Below are positions 13,290-24,493 of a DNA stretch of 64,000 nucleotides, piece after piece. Each line of letters starts with the position of its first letter. Position 1 is the first letter of the stretch. This DNA comes from Ancylostoma caninum (Eukaryota > Nematoda > Chromadorea > Rhabditida > Ancylostomatidae), in assembly GCA_037903475.1 (NCBI GenBank), contig JBAJFG010000446.1, positions 496,001 through 560,000 on the forward strand, in the 5' to 3' direction. The notes beneath the pieces were generated by a model, which made no database searches, was not told where the DNA came from, and worked only from the letters and a program-made list of their open reading frames with translations. The position numbers and the translations under genes are program-made.

Positions 13290-16200
13290 CTTGATCACCT
13301 TGATCACCTTGACTCCCGTCTTTCTTCGGATATACCGAGCCGGCGCCAGCAATCCTTCCATTTGTCCCTCTCGCGAGCCAGAGTTGTCTAGTGGATTCTG
13401 TCTGTTCTAGTGACACGGAGAGCATCGTATCTATTCTTGAAGGACTTCGTGAAGAAGTCTGACCATCGGGTCGCTGGCCTTCCTGTCGTGCGCTTAACGT
13501 CCCGTGGAGTCCAGTCGCTGACGGCTCTTGTCCAACGGTTGTCGTTAAAGCGCATCATGTGTCTGGCCCACCTAATCCTAATCAACTTGGCATAAGCGGC
13601 AGCGTCCCTGATCTTCGATTGTTGACGAACGGTGGAACTCCGTATTCCAGCCCTCGTTTGCGTGGGACGGGTTATTCCTAGCATCACCCTATCGATGAAG
13701 CGTTCGACGACGCTGACCGCATTCTCATCCTACTTGCGCAACGCCCAGGTTTCTGAGGCGTAGGGTGAAGCAGGGAGAACGGTTGTGTTGAAGAGGTGGG
13801 CACGGTGCTTGGTGTTCTTCGTCTTCTTCACTACGTCCTGAATGCTCCCATAAGCTCCTCAAGCCGCTCGTTTCCTCCGGCCCAGCTCTGGAGCGAGGTC
13901 GTTCATCATGTTGACTTCCCGACCTAGGTATACGTAGCTGAAGTATTCGGATATGGTCGTTCCGTTGAGCGAGAATGGGGCATCAGGGACCCAGCATCAG
14001 TTCCGCTTCGCTGATGGTTGGTGTTATAAGAACGATGTCGTCAGCGAAGCGAAGATGGCTAAGTCGTCGGCCATCAACTTGCACTCCCATGATATCCCAT
14101 TCCAGTTTCCGCATAACGTCGTCGAGAGTGGCGCTGAATAGTTTTGGCGACACGGTATCGCCTTGCCAAGCCCTTCTCTTGAAGTCGATTGTGATGTCGT
14201 CGTAGCATGGAGAAATCCTGGCCGTTAAGTTACTGTAGAGCTTACGAAATACGTTGATGTATTGAGCAGGTATGTCCTGGTTGCACAAGGCTTCCAACAC
14301 CGCTTCTGTCTCAACAGAGTCGAAGGCTTTCTTCAAATGGATGAACGTGAGACAGAGGGGCATCTTATACTCTCGCGACACTTCGATGAGTCTAGTGACG
14401 GTGTGTATGTGGTCGATCGTACCGAATCCTTTTCGAAACCCTGCTTGCTTGCGCGGCTGTCCCTCGTCTACTGTCCTTTCGATCCTATTGAGGATCACTC
14501 GCGTGAAGAGCTTGTAGACGACGGACAGCAGGCAGATGGGGCTATAATTGCCAATGTCCTGCGGGTCTCCGTTCTTGTACAGCAACACGGTCCTGCTGGG
14601 CTTCCGTTGTTTAGGTACCTTGCATTCCGACAGGTACCGCGTGAAAAGCCTAGCCAAGGTGGTGATGAGAACTAGCGGTAGGTTCTTCAGATGTTCCATT
14701 CGAATCCTGTCGGGGCCCGTTGCTGTACGTTTCTTCACCGATTTGATGGCATGTCGGACTTCGGGCGGGAGAGCCGATGGGACAACATACCCATCCTCCC
14801 TCAGATGACATTGAATGAAGTTGCTGTGGCTATCGAAGAGATCCGAGTAGAAGTCGTAGATGACCTTCTCCATTATCCGTCTCGAGGAGGAAATTGTTCC
14901 GTCTGGGCGCCGGAGGGCGGACGTCTTGGCTTTGCAGTTAGCGAAGTCTCGACGGGCGTTGGTGATGCCTTTCCGTGCCTCTGCGGCTTCGGCCAACACT
15001 GCTGCTCTTCTCTCCTTGAGGTCTCTATCGCTTCTCCGCACCGTTTTGCGAACTCAGACGTTAGCTGATAGTTGCCTGCGGATCTCGCGGCTCCGCGCTG
15101 GCGTATCAGCTCGACAATCTTCTAGGACAGGCGCCTCTTGGTGGCTCTTGAACCCTCGGTTTTTTTTTTGCGCTGTTACGGAGATGCTGAACAGGCCGAT
15201 CGTACGCCTCCTCGATGTTATCGACAACTGCATCTTCCCAAAAGCCGGCTAACGAAGTGAAAAAATCCCATTTGATGACAAGTTTGGGACTCCTGCTCTT
15301 GAACTTCGCGGCTTTCTCTCCTTTGCGTGAGAAGAATCTTGCACGAGAGGCGATGATTTGATCCGCTGTAGAACTCCGGTACAACACCGTCGTCGGTCAG
15401 GAAGAACCTTCGATTGACGATGTTGTGGTCAACTTCGTTATGGTACTCTCCAATGAGTGACTCCCATGTCCATCGAAGGGAGACTGGCTTTTGAAATTGT
15501 GAGTTACCACGGATGGTCTTCGTCGTCATGATGAACTCAGACAGCCTCTCTCCCTGTTCGTTATACTGCAGGCCGTAGGTACAGTATAGCCGTATGTTCA
15601 GTTCCTCAGGCGTTCTCCTAGGACCAATCTAGGCGGTGAAGTCACCAACGGTGAACTTGTAGAATGTGTGGTCTTCCCTGGAGAACTTCTCCAAGTCCAT
15701 ATAGAAGGCCTCAATCTCCTCTCCGTCTTCGTAGCTGGATGTTGGAGCGTAGGTGTTGAAGATTGTCAAGGCCGGTATTGGTCCACATCTTGTCAACCGC
15801 AAACGTCCGATTCGGGTTGTTAGCTGTTTGAATGAATCGATGTTCATGACCAAGTTCGTGTTGACAAGGACACCGACTCCACCAACTCCTCTACTGTCGC
15901 AGGTTCCAAGGAACAGTTGTTCTCCAGTGTTGAAGGTGGCGTTCAGCGGCCGGTGTCTCCTCGTCTCGGTCAGTCCGATGAGTCCTACCTGATCCTCCTG
16001 GTCTGCATCATCAAATCCTCGATGGAAGCCTCCGACGCAAGCGTGCGTGCGTTGAAGGTACATACCGTCAGCCTAGATAAGCCCTCGGACCTCGTCCTCA
16101 CTGGCGCTGCCGTACCAGTGACTCTTCCGAGATCAGGGGAACACTCTCTATTATTGCTGTGTCGAGCTTGAAAAAAATTTAAGCCCATAGGAGATAGCTT

Positions 16201-16570
16201 GCTGGGCTCTATTCCCCCGTGGAGGGCTGGAGTAGGATTTTACCGGGAAGTTAGCCGGGCTTCCCGGGAGTGGACGATGGAGCTTATTTGTTGGAGGCGA
16301 CTCCGAACCGCCTCCCTTGTCCCTCCCAGTCACTTGAATGCAGGGCTTTTGGTCGGATAGATGTGCAGGATACAATCTGCAGACACGCGAGCACACCCAT
16401 GCACACATGCATGAACATACCCACGCGCTGACAGAGAGTATAGATCGTTCCGACACTGCAGAGACAGGGAGTCCATCCCCTGAATCCACCCGCGTCTCAG
16501 GGCAGGCATAAGGTCGCGTTTGGTCCGCGATTAGCCCCCTATCCGCCACCTGGGGACGCGCCACGTAGCC
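13290..16570 (-). mobile_element. RTE-clade non-LTR retrotransposon, inactive
   Basis: On the minus strand an endonuclease region (about 16188 to 15330) carries LTVCTFNARTL, VIGLTETRRHR, GVGVLVN, TIFNTYAP and a final SNHRLS; it is broken by frameshifts and a stop near 15629. A reverse transcriptase frame of 352 codons (15041-13983) follows with RKQAGFRKGFGTIDHI, a QGDTVSPKLFS block and the catalytic LRFADDIVLI. The first catalytic aspartate block reads LTFIHLKKAFDSVE, so the usual Asp (FIDL) is His. A tail region (13687-13310) has RWARHMMRFNDNRWTRAV and GRPATRWSDFF, typical of RTE C-termini. The 3' end carries short TGATCAAGG-type tandem repeats (about 13291-13315), also typical of RTE. The 5' boundary near 16570 is approximate. 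Confidence 0.9.
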
Positions 16571-17271
16571 TTGCGACTAACTGGCTGGGATCCCTCGTAT
16601 GTATGAAGATCCGTGGAGTTAAAGATAACAATAAATAAAGTCACTTGCGTGAAAGATTCCCAAAATTTCCCACCTAGTAAGTGAAAAGGGTAAATCCGGT
16701 CAGTTTTTATTCCGCATTGGATTTGACTAATTGTTACGAACATGATGACCGCAACGAGATCTTCTACTCACGTTCTGACTGCATACTTACTTTACTTTCC
16801 GCAAGAATCGAACCGATGAGCGACTGCCTGAACGACGAGAAATTTTAGAAAACGAGTTACGAACCTGCTTCCTTCACACGCTCTGCGCTTGCACATGAGC
16901 GCCAAAAAATGTGCATAACCCCCCACAGAGAGCAGAATCGTTTTGAATTTGAGATCAAAGTCTCAGACTGCTTAAGGCGCTCTCTTCACTAGCGAGGTGG
17001 ATGCGTGCATTCGAAGCATAGCGAATGGAATACGTGTAGGATATGAACAAACCATGTATGAATCACCCTGTGATGAGGTGAGGTGGGTGATCACAACACG
17101 ACGAAAAAGAAATTACCTTCTGACTTCGGAAAAGCTTGAGAATGAGTTTCACAGCTTTCATGTTATTTAATATGTATGTAGAGACACATTGTTGCAAATG
17201 ACAACTGACACCTCTCTTTTTTTCACTTTCTCCTGGCCAGCCTACAAACGCGATGTCTATAATAATCTGGA
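16571..17271. other. No gene recognised between the RTE element and the zinc-finger pseudogene
   Basis: No credible coding frame. It may include the promoter or parent-gene 5' UTR of the zinc-finger copy; a CTGGCCAG sequence 42 bases before its ATG could be an acceptor. Confidence 0.45.
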
Positions 17272-17918
17272 ATGGACTTCGCCGCATTTATAGGAGAGGG
17301 TGAAGAACTCGTCAGGAAAGTCAGTTATGTTCCTAAGGATGCCGTCACATGTCAGATTTGTGGTTTGAAGGTGTCAAATCAGAGGTCCAGCCTCATCTAT
17401 CATGCAAATACTAAACACATCAAGCTCAACCTATATCAGTGCGCAGTATATCAGAAAATGTGACAGACGATTGCGAAATCTGACGTTTTGAAGCATGTTA
17501 AGGCAATCCACAATGGAAATGAGAGCATGATAATCGATAGCCGTAGGCGACTTGGCTACCAGTTGATGATTACCACTCGGTGTTTTCCACCAAAGCCAAG
17601 CAACAAGGCAAAGCCTCTCACAGCAGGTTGCTCTCCACCTCGTCCTGGTGCCCATTCTTCCGACCCTGATTTCGTTATCATTCGCTCTGAGTCTGCAAGC
17701 CAAATTTTGCAGTCATTTATCGGAGCAGGTCGCAGCAACCCTGTGAACGTTCCAAAAAAGGAACCCAACATGGATCACGAGGAGGGAGACCACGAAGAAG
17801 GTGGCTTGGATGAAGTTGACAATGGTTTTGCTGATTCAAGTGTTATGCAAGCTGCTTTGGCTTGCATGGTAGCTCAACACCAACAGCAGCAGCAGCAGGA
17901 ACAGCAGCAACAACAACG

Positions 17919-17963
<45 letters not shown>

Positions 17964-18045
17964 GGAACAACAACAACAGGAACAACAACAACAGGAACAA
18001 CAACAGCAGCAACAGCAAATCGTTAATCACCCGGAGCATCCCTGA
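17272..18045 (+). pseudogene. C2H2 zinc-finger/polyglutamine gene broken by one stop
   Basis: A 258-codon frame runs from the ATG at 17272 to TGA at 18045, interrupted by one TGA at 17461 (codon 64). The first finger is intact: CQICGLKVSNQRSSLIYHAN followed by TKH (C-x2-C-x12-H-x4-H). The second has lost its second cysteine (CAVY where CAVC is expected) and the stop falls just after it; the histidines (LKHVKAIH) remain. Downstream is a Ser/Pro-rich linker, an acidic patch (DHEEGDHEEGG) and a polyglutamine run from 17879. It has no introns, so it may be a retrocopy of a zinc-finger transcription-factor gene. A damaged finger plus an in-frame stop argue for a pseudogene; readthrough or a sequencing error at 17461 is the alternative. 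Confidence 0.6.
17879..18021 (+). repeat. CAA/CAG trinucleotide tract encoding polyglutamine
   Basis: About 140 bases of CAA and CAG units, interrupted at intervals by GAA (Glu) and once by CGA (Arg). The mixture of CAA and CAG slows slippage compared with a pure repeat. Long antisense leucine-rich reading frames here are mirror images of this tract. Confidence 0.9.
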
Positions 18046-18797
18046 CTGTAATTGTCTTTTGTTGTTATTTTTTTATAATTTGTATTATAGAGTTGTTTTT
18101 TTTTCGATGTTTCGAGTGTGTAGTCGTCCCCCACCTCTCAGCGCAGATCCGAAACTGCTGGCTTTCGATATCTCATACTTTTCAGTAATTGCTCTTCCAC
18201 TTACAGAATTGGTGCATATTCGACCATCACTTTCGGACATTTTCGCCTTCTCCCGTTTACTTTCGCTTCGGATTTCGAGAGTGTTTTTGATTAGCACACC
18301 AAAGCACTACCCTAAAATTGGGAAGAATTTTCCATTCAGTAAGGAGTTTCACCGAGTCTGGTAGGCTCTATAGTTGTTGGTAAAGAGATGGCGTAGTACT
18401 TCATTGTTCACGCATATGTGATGCGTTTTTCTTGTTCTCAGTGTTATTCCAATCTCGGTATTTTTATAACTTTTATCTTATCAGTTATATCTATACGATC
18501 TTAGTGATTTTTTCGTTAGATGCTCAATTGCGTTTGTAGAACACATATCAAATTTATTTCCATGATGAGAGGGTCACTCTTGATGTTGTTGTTTCGGCGT
18601 GACGTGAACATCCCGCTCTAGTGAGGTTGTGTTACATTCCCACCATTACGGTAACAATTGTATTAACATATCTTCTGTTTATTTTGCTGTATGAATATAT
18701 ATAAAACGTAACATTCAAAAAAAGTAATAGCTACAATGTATAACTCCATGTTTATAATATGTAATACCCAAGCCGCATACATACATGTATGTACATA
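18046..18797. other. 3' flank of the zinc-finger pseudogene, no gene
   Basis: T-rich sequence typical of nematode 3' UTR or intergenic DNA, ending in ATACATACATGTATGT at the TA target of the 635-bp element. No convincing frame. Confidence 0.5.
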
Positions 18798-19432
18798 CAG
18801 AGTGCTGCAAAAGTTTTTGAGCAGCGTAATTGTTCACTAAAAACATAAGGATGAGTTTGCTGAGAGAAACATATGATGACTATTTGTTCATAGCTTAGTT
18901 GTGAACATAAATACAATTTTTAAATACAAAGACACATCCACTGGTAGTGTTAGAGACTTGCGAAAGCGTTGGAGTCAAGTCGACTCATGCGCACAGGTAT
19001 TCTTTGCGATCACTTCTCTACCACTATGCAAAGAGTCTCCAAATCATTCTTCTGCAAAGATCGAGGTAAACAGTCGCCTATCAGTCTCCTATTGCGGTCT
19101 CACAGCTACCTTAGAAAGTTACGATGTGTTTCCTGAAATCCAGAGACTCGGGCCTTTTCATGGCTCCAAAGAAATTCGGACTGCACTCGGGATGTTCACA
19201 GGAAGCTCGAGATGAATTCCACTTCCTCTGTGCGAGCACCAGCGTCGTTGGCTCATATTCGGTTCTCCAGTCCTGTGCCGTTAGCAAAGAAAGAATATTT
19301 GCGATTAGAACTGGAACATATCCTTGCTGGTGAGTCGCTAACATATGTATATGGACACTCGGTTTTCTCGACTTTCCTTCCTTCCCGTTTTAGCAAACGA
19401 TTATTTTAGCCGGACATTTTCGCCGCACCCTG
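18798..19432. mobile_element. TA-flanked 635-bp element, Tc1/mariner-like
   Basis: The left end is TA-CAGAGTGCTGCAAAAG and the right end is the complement of CAGGGTGCGGCGAAAATG followed by TA. The terminal repeats are imperfect but both begin CAGNGTGC and both abut TA, the target duplicated by Tc1/mariner elements. On the plus strand a short piece (YKDTSTGSVRDL near 18920) resembles the N-terminal region of Tc1-type transposases, but the rest is unreadable. It is therefore a decayed or internally deleted copy. Confidence 0.55.
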
Positions 19433-21744
19433 TAAGCGTGAAGTCTCGCCAATGCGAAAGCTAGAGCCTATCATCGTGGGCAACACGGTTGCGAATAACT
19501 ACAAAACAGAGCGCAACATGTTGATTCCCTCATCTTATAGGTTTTTAAAATTGTCGATAAAAGAGGCTCAATTGTTCATCAGATTCGTTGGAGAACAGCT
19601 TCGGAAGTGTTGATAAGAGGTAGCGAAGTATTCTGTCAAGCGCAGAAGTCCAGAAACTCCCAAAAAGGAAGAAGACTTTCACTCCAGAGTAATTTTAGCT
19701 GCTGGATCTAATCCCATTTAGGATAGGATCCTGCCATAGTTGCGGCCCCACGTTCACAACAAAGCTGGGTGGATGGCTGATTATGAAACACAGGACTCCT
19801 CGGAGGGGATAATTTCAAATCAACGAATGCATATTATACGAGTTCTTAAGAAAAATCGTGAATCTTGAGAAAAACGTCCAAATAAACTGGGAAATACTAG
19901 TTTTACAAGGTGGGGCCTGATGAAATTGACAGTGGATTTTCATCCGTAAACACGCTGCACGTTAAGTTGGATGTTAAAAATTATCCACGTATATGTGCGC
20001 CACGTTAATAATTACTGCAGTGGAGTTGCAGGACGGTTGCCCTGGGCAACTGGTGGCAGGCGCCGCCCGGCCAAAGCCATACATGCTCATCTTCCCTGAA
20101 GCCCCACTCCTGCTCCACTCCTCTGTTGCTCAGAAAAAACCTCTTTTTTTCGTCCGCAATTATTTCCATGTGTTTCGACTAATTGCTCACTTAATAACAA
20201 TGTCACTAAGCGGTGCTAAGGGGGAAATGAGCGCTTTCCGCTTGAATTGATTCATTGCGACCTCTAACTACGTATGCTATTCGCGTCATACTCGTAAGTG
20301 AACGACGTACTTTGAGTTTTCGGTTGCTCGGTTGAATTCACTAAATGGAACAGTTTCAAAGTTTGAACAGATCGAGTACACCTGCGGCTTATCGTTCATA
20401 AAGCAGAAAACTCAGATAAAATATTAATAAATTACTAGAGATACCCGCAACACGCAAGCCATCTGCTTTCACTATATGTACATCTATTAATTTGCAGATA
20501 TCACACATACATATTTTCAGCGAAAACTCTGTACCAGCGCATTAGCCCTTTGCATTGATGGCTCAAAATTTATAAATTCCAAATGTAGTGGTATTTTTGT
20601 ATAGGACACAGAAGAAGTGATACGTTGGCAACAAAATAACCAGCAAGACTGCCTGACTTGATGCTGATCTTCTACTTATTGTACAGGACGTTACAGCCAT
20701 TCTATTCACGTCAATCACGTAAAGGATAAAACGCCCTTGCTCCGTTTCACTTCTCCAGAACATCACACTGTAGAAAAAATCAAGTTTTCTTTTCGACGAA
20801 ACTGATCCTTTGACACTTCACCACATATTATACGGAAGAAAATGCAGATATTCGCATATTCAAATATTTGCACCTTCTATGTAATATCGAATGTTCACCA
20901 CAACAGAATGAACTGAGTAAGCTATCATTAATGCATGGGGCCATCATGTAATCGTCATATGCTTTCGGCTTTCTCATCTATAAAATTTTCCCATTTAATA
21001 TCTCTGCAGGAGCAAGTTAGACTTCACAAACGGGTCGAAGCCTGCTTCTCCGACCTGGGCCAAACGGTGGGATTTAGTCGCTGCGAAGATGTGAACCACA
21101 TCTGCAAACTGCAGACGTATCAGGGCTTCATGTAAACAGTTTTGTCCTCCTTTGAAACCTTGCCGGTCTCGCGCACGCTCTCGGATAAGAGGCTGCTGAG
21201 AGCCTTTCCCCTCCATTCCCTCTTGACTTGAGACAGTTTCGGAGTAATGGCAGAATATTCCAGAGCTTGGAAATTATTCAAACTTTCTGAATTTTCTGAA
21301 ATTTTTTAGAATTCCGAACAAATAGGTAAATAATTTGTGATCACTCGAGTGGCTCAGTGGTTCGCTTACTATTGAACGAATAAACCATAATAATTCTTAC
21401 CATCGTAGAAGGCCGAATGAGCAAATTTGCTCGAATTATCGAATATTTGCATATTCTGTTGGATATGTGAGTATGCGCTTTATCACAGTAGATATTCGAC
21501 TCGGCTATATGTGCCCTCTTCAGCTCACCCTTTCAGTTGATCAAGTTGGTAATGATGAGCAAATTTTATCAAGATATTGCAAACAAGGTAACTACGTCGC
21601 TGGGAAACTGGTGTTCTAAAACGTGGCTCAAAATCATAAATCAGATTTCAAAGTAGCACTGAAAAAGAAACATTCATCTCCACCAGCAAATGGTAAACAT
21701 ACACACTAATTGTCGGGATATCTTTTTATTCAACTATCATACTT
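19433..21744. other. No supported gene
   Basis: One segment near 21010-21135 is GC-richer than its surroundings and is open on both strands (VGEAGFDPFVKSNLL on minus; QTVGFSRCEDVNHICKL after a CTGCAG acceptor on plus). Neither matches a family I know, so neither is called. Confidence 0.5.
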
Positions 21745-22530
21745 CTTCTTAATTGGCAGTTCATGTGTGTGTGTGTGTGCACGAGAACCAGCCATCGAAA
21801 ACGGAAAATACCTACACCATTGTGTTCAGCGCATCGAGTTATGTACGAAAACGTGGTAAATTTTGATTTTTACCTTGATTTAAGGGTGTTTCGGGCCACT
21901 TTTGTAATGTTCGGACATGTTAATGGCCTGCAGTTATTTTCACCACGGTCGGAATGAATGAGATAAGTTTATGATCACAGGACCATATAAAAGGAAGGAG
22001 AAGGGTAGTATGCCTTTATAACGAGGACGATGAACCAGACGGGTGAGGAGTGACAAGGATGGGGATTGCAGCATAGAGTATGTTAGAGGTGGGTTAGCGG
22101 TTTGATCGGCGTCCAAAATAGGGGGAACGCCTGGAGACGGGTCCAACGGTGTGATAAGGGTGCGCCGGCGTCTAAAAGTGGGGAAACGCGTGGAGTTGGG
22201 TCCAACGGCGTGATAAGGGTGCGCCGGCGTCCGAAAGTGGGAAAACGCCTGGAGTCGGGTCCAACCGTGATAAGGGTGCGCCGGCGTCCGAAAGTGGGAA
22301 AACGCCTGGAGTCGGGTCCAACGGCGTGATAAGGGTGCGTCGGCGTCCAAAAGTGGGGAAACGCGTGGAGTCCAAAGGTGTGATAAGGGTGCGCCGGTTT
22401 CCGAAAGTGGGAAAACGCCTGGAGTCGGGTCCAACGGCGTGACAAGTGTGCGCCGGCGTCCAAAACGGGAGGAACCTTTGGAGGCAGGTTCCAACGGTGA
22501 GATAAGGGTGCATCGGTGTTCAGGTCCAAT
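21745..22530 (+). repeat. Minisatellite-bearing element, seven to eight units of ~57 bp
   Basis: A 260-base head (21745-22010) precedes an array (about 22100-22526) with consensus blocks TGATAAGGGTGCGCCGGCGT, CCAAAAGTGGG, AAACGCCTGGAGTCGGGTCC and AACGG. Adjacent units are highly alike, which implies recent expansion. Because the unit length is divisible by three in places, the array yields open frames on several strands; none is a credible gene. Confidence 0.85.
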
Positions 22531-22705
22531 CCCAGTTTGCACTTACTCGGTCAATTTTTACTATTTACTTCCACCGAAATGCGGCACCACAAATTGTTGG
22601 AAAGGAGCTGTCCATAGTGGGTCAATGGTTCCATGAACCGCGGTAAAGAATGCTTCTCTGTGGATAGTGTCTGTTCATCCACCTGCACTAATCTTATCTG
22701 AGGGC

Positions 22706-22776
22706 AATGAAAATATGCGAGCGAAGCGAGCACGAAAAGAAGCCTGAGAGTCCGGCGTTAGCCGGACGATCAGGCT
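22706..22776 (+). repeat. GCGAGCGAAGCGAGC / TCCGGCGTTAGCCGGA hairpin repeat, copy 1
   Basis: Two short palindromes (GCGAGCGAAGCGAGC; GTCCGGCGTTAGCCGGAC) are bracketed by CCTGA and TCAGG. Other copies are at 49389-49460 (inverted) and 56860-56920. The tight spacing suggests a conserved structured end of a mobile element. Confidence 0.7.
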
Positions 22777-22779
22777 GGT

Positions 22780-24480
22780 TTTATTTATTTGGACACATGT
22801 AGAACCAGACATGTGCAGCGAACATCAGTATTAGAACATTTGTGGTACAATTGGGAAAATTGGAATAAAGAAAGGTGGTGATGCAACTCTGCTTGTGTTT
22901 AAGCGCATCACCCCTTCAAGATCGTCACTTGCGAAAGGAGTGAAACAAATTAGTGATTTGCTTGTGAAGAAGAATCTCGAGAGTGAGTTCATTCTAGATG
23001 TGGACCCGACTTGATAAGCTACAGTGGAAATTTGTATAGCAGTAGAGCTTAAGGTGTGGCTCAAAAACAACGATCCCCTTTGTATAATTTACAGTCCTCG
23101 GGGGAGATATGGGGAAAGGAAGAAGTGTGGAAAGACAGAAGTTATTGTACAATTTTTTGACTAGTTCTCTTTAGCTGTCGTGCTGTCTCCCCTGCTGTAC
23201 TAGGAGGATATTAAGAATTCAGGTCATTTCAACGATTGTATGTACCTGTTAAATCCTTAAACTCTCTACTTTTCAGATAATCCCCAAACTTCAAAGAGTG
23301 CAAGGGTTCCTGCAGTTCACGAGAGAATGAAATATGAGAAGCACATCTAGAAGAGAGAAACTTTGGCCACTCCACGCTCCCATGACAGAAAATTCCCACA
23401 AAATTCGCTTTTGTGATATTTTCTACTAGAAAACATGACAACAGTCAGCGTGCAAATATTACCCGAAAAGAAGACGACGAATGTCTACCAAAATCAATAA
23501 AAAGGCTTGGATTTGTGCGAATTGACTCTCGAAATGTAGGGCTCGGTTTTTTTTCATACAAGCAATTTTATGATACGTAGCCTTGATCTCAAGCCTTGTA
23601 CAAAGCGATTTTCTGCTATCGTCTCGTAATTCATTCCACCTTGAACCGTTTCTAGAACTTCTTCTCAAAAAAACCTCTTGGGTTGGGGTAGGGGGGACGT
23701 GTGTACGTCCATGTACAGTGCTTGTTCTCTTATTTCTCTTCAGAGATAGAGTTTTTTGATGGTCCAATTTCTCTGAACCATGGTTTTTATTGCTGGATTT
23801 TTATCGGATCCTAAAACTCTTATTTTCTCTCTCTTTCTTCAAAAGGAATTCTGCAGCCGAGGGTTGGCTATACTCGGGATTAGATAAGGCTCCATATTTT
23901 AGCGCTTTTTTAGTCCTCGTTGAGAGGTAGCCCTGCTTGCTAAATCCAAGCTTATGTTCTCGCCGTGTTGTTTGGTGAAGTTGAAATAAGAAGTAATAGA
24001 AAAAAAGGAAATAAAAACTGTAATTATTAGTGCTGGACCCAAACCATACATAGATCACAGCGCTTCGTTTCTCTAGAAATAGGACCTAGTGCCTTCTAGG
24101 CTCCTTTTTGTCTTCAGAACCATCTTATTTGTTGATCATAGCAGTCTCGCGTATCTGCCTATCAAATGAATTTGTAAATGAATAGTGTTGACTTTTAACT
24201 GTATATTCTTCGCTACTCTCTGTGCATCCATAACTGCCCAGAGTTCCATGTCCTCCTATTGCAGGCCTAAGGGGTGTGTCGACTCAGCCCTTGCACAACA
24301 AGTTCAACTCCCTGCCTGCCCTAACCCGCAATTACCTCGTTTTCTTTCAAGCACCCAGCCAGTGCAGAGCAGTTGGAATTGTTGTGTTTTGTGAATGCAC
24401 GTGCTTGAGTACTTGTTGAATCCATCCACGTAATCCTTATATATAGCTGCTCGTCGAGAGGCAAATCATGCCTTCGTATT
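22780..24480. other. Upstream region of the ankyrin gene, no gene recognised
   Basis: Short frames only. The last few hundred bases before 24488 presumably hold the promoter, but I find no element I can name. Confidence 0.5.
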
Positions 24481-24493
24481 ACCTCAGCCAACC
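24480..24493 (+). promoter_or_regulatory. Probable trans-splice acceptor and start context of the ankyrin gene
   Basis: An acceptor-like TACCTCAG ends at 24487, only six bases (CCAACC) before the ATG at 24494. In nematodes a splice acceptor this close to the first ATG usually marks addition of a spliced leader. No upstream coding exon is needed, because the reading frame starts cleanly with an in-frame methionine. A second in-frame methionine lies at 24521. Confidence 0.5.

Noticed and set aside
14262..14675. 137-codon plus-strand frame
   Set aside because: It lies opposite the reverse transcriptase frame of the RTE element and has no features of its own.
17836..18039. Poly-leucine frame on the minus strand
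   Set aside because: It is the antisense of the CAA/CAG tract.
20995..21216. 73-codon minus-strand frame with a VGEAGFDP segment
   Set aside because: No splice partners, no known domain, and the plus strand is equally open.
21345..21420. tRNA-like start (GAGTGGCTCAGTGGTT)
   Set aside because: No matching acceptor stem or T-loop GGTTCGAATCC follows at the right distance.
22100..22526. CRISPR-like regular repeats
   Set aside because: Units are contiguous with no unique spacers, and the genome is animal.
21940..22542. 200-codon minus-strand frame
   Set aside because: It is produced by the ~57-bp minisatellite; the repeated phrase has no domain character and similar frames appear at every array.
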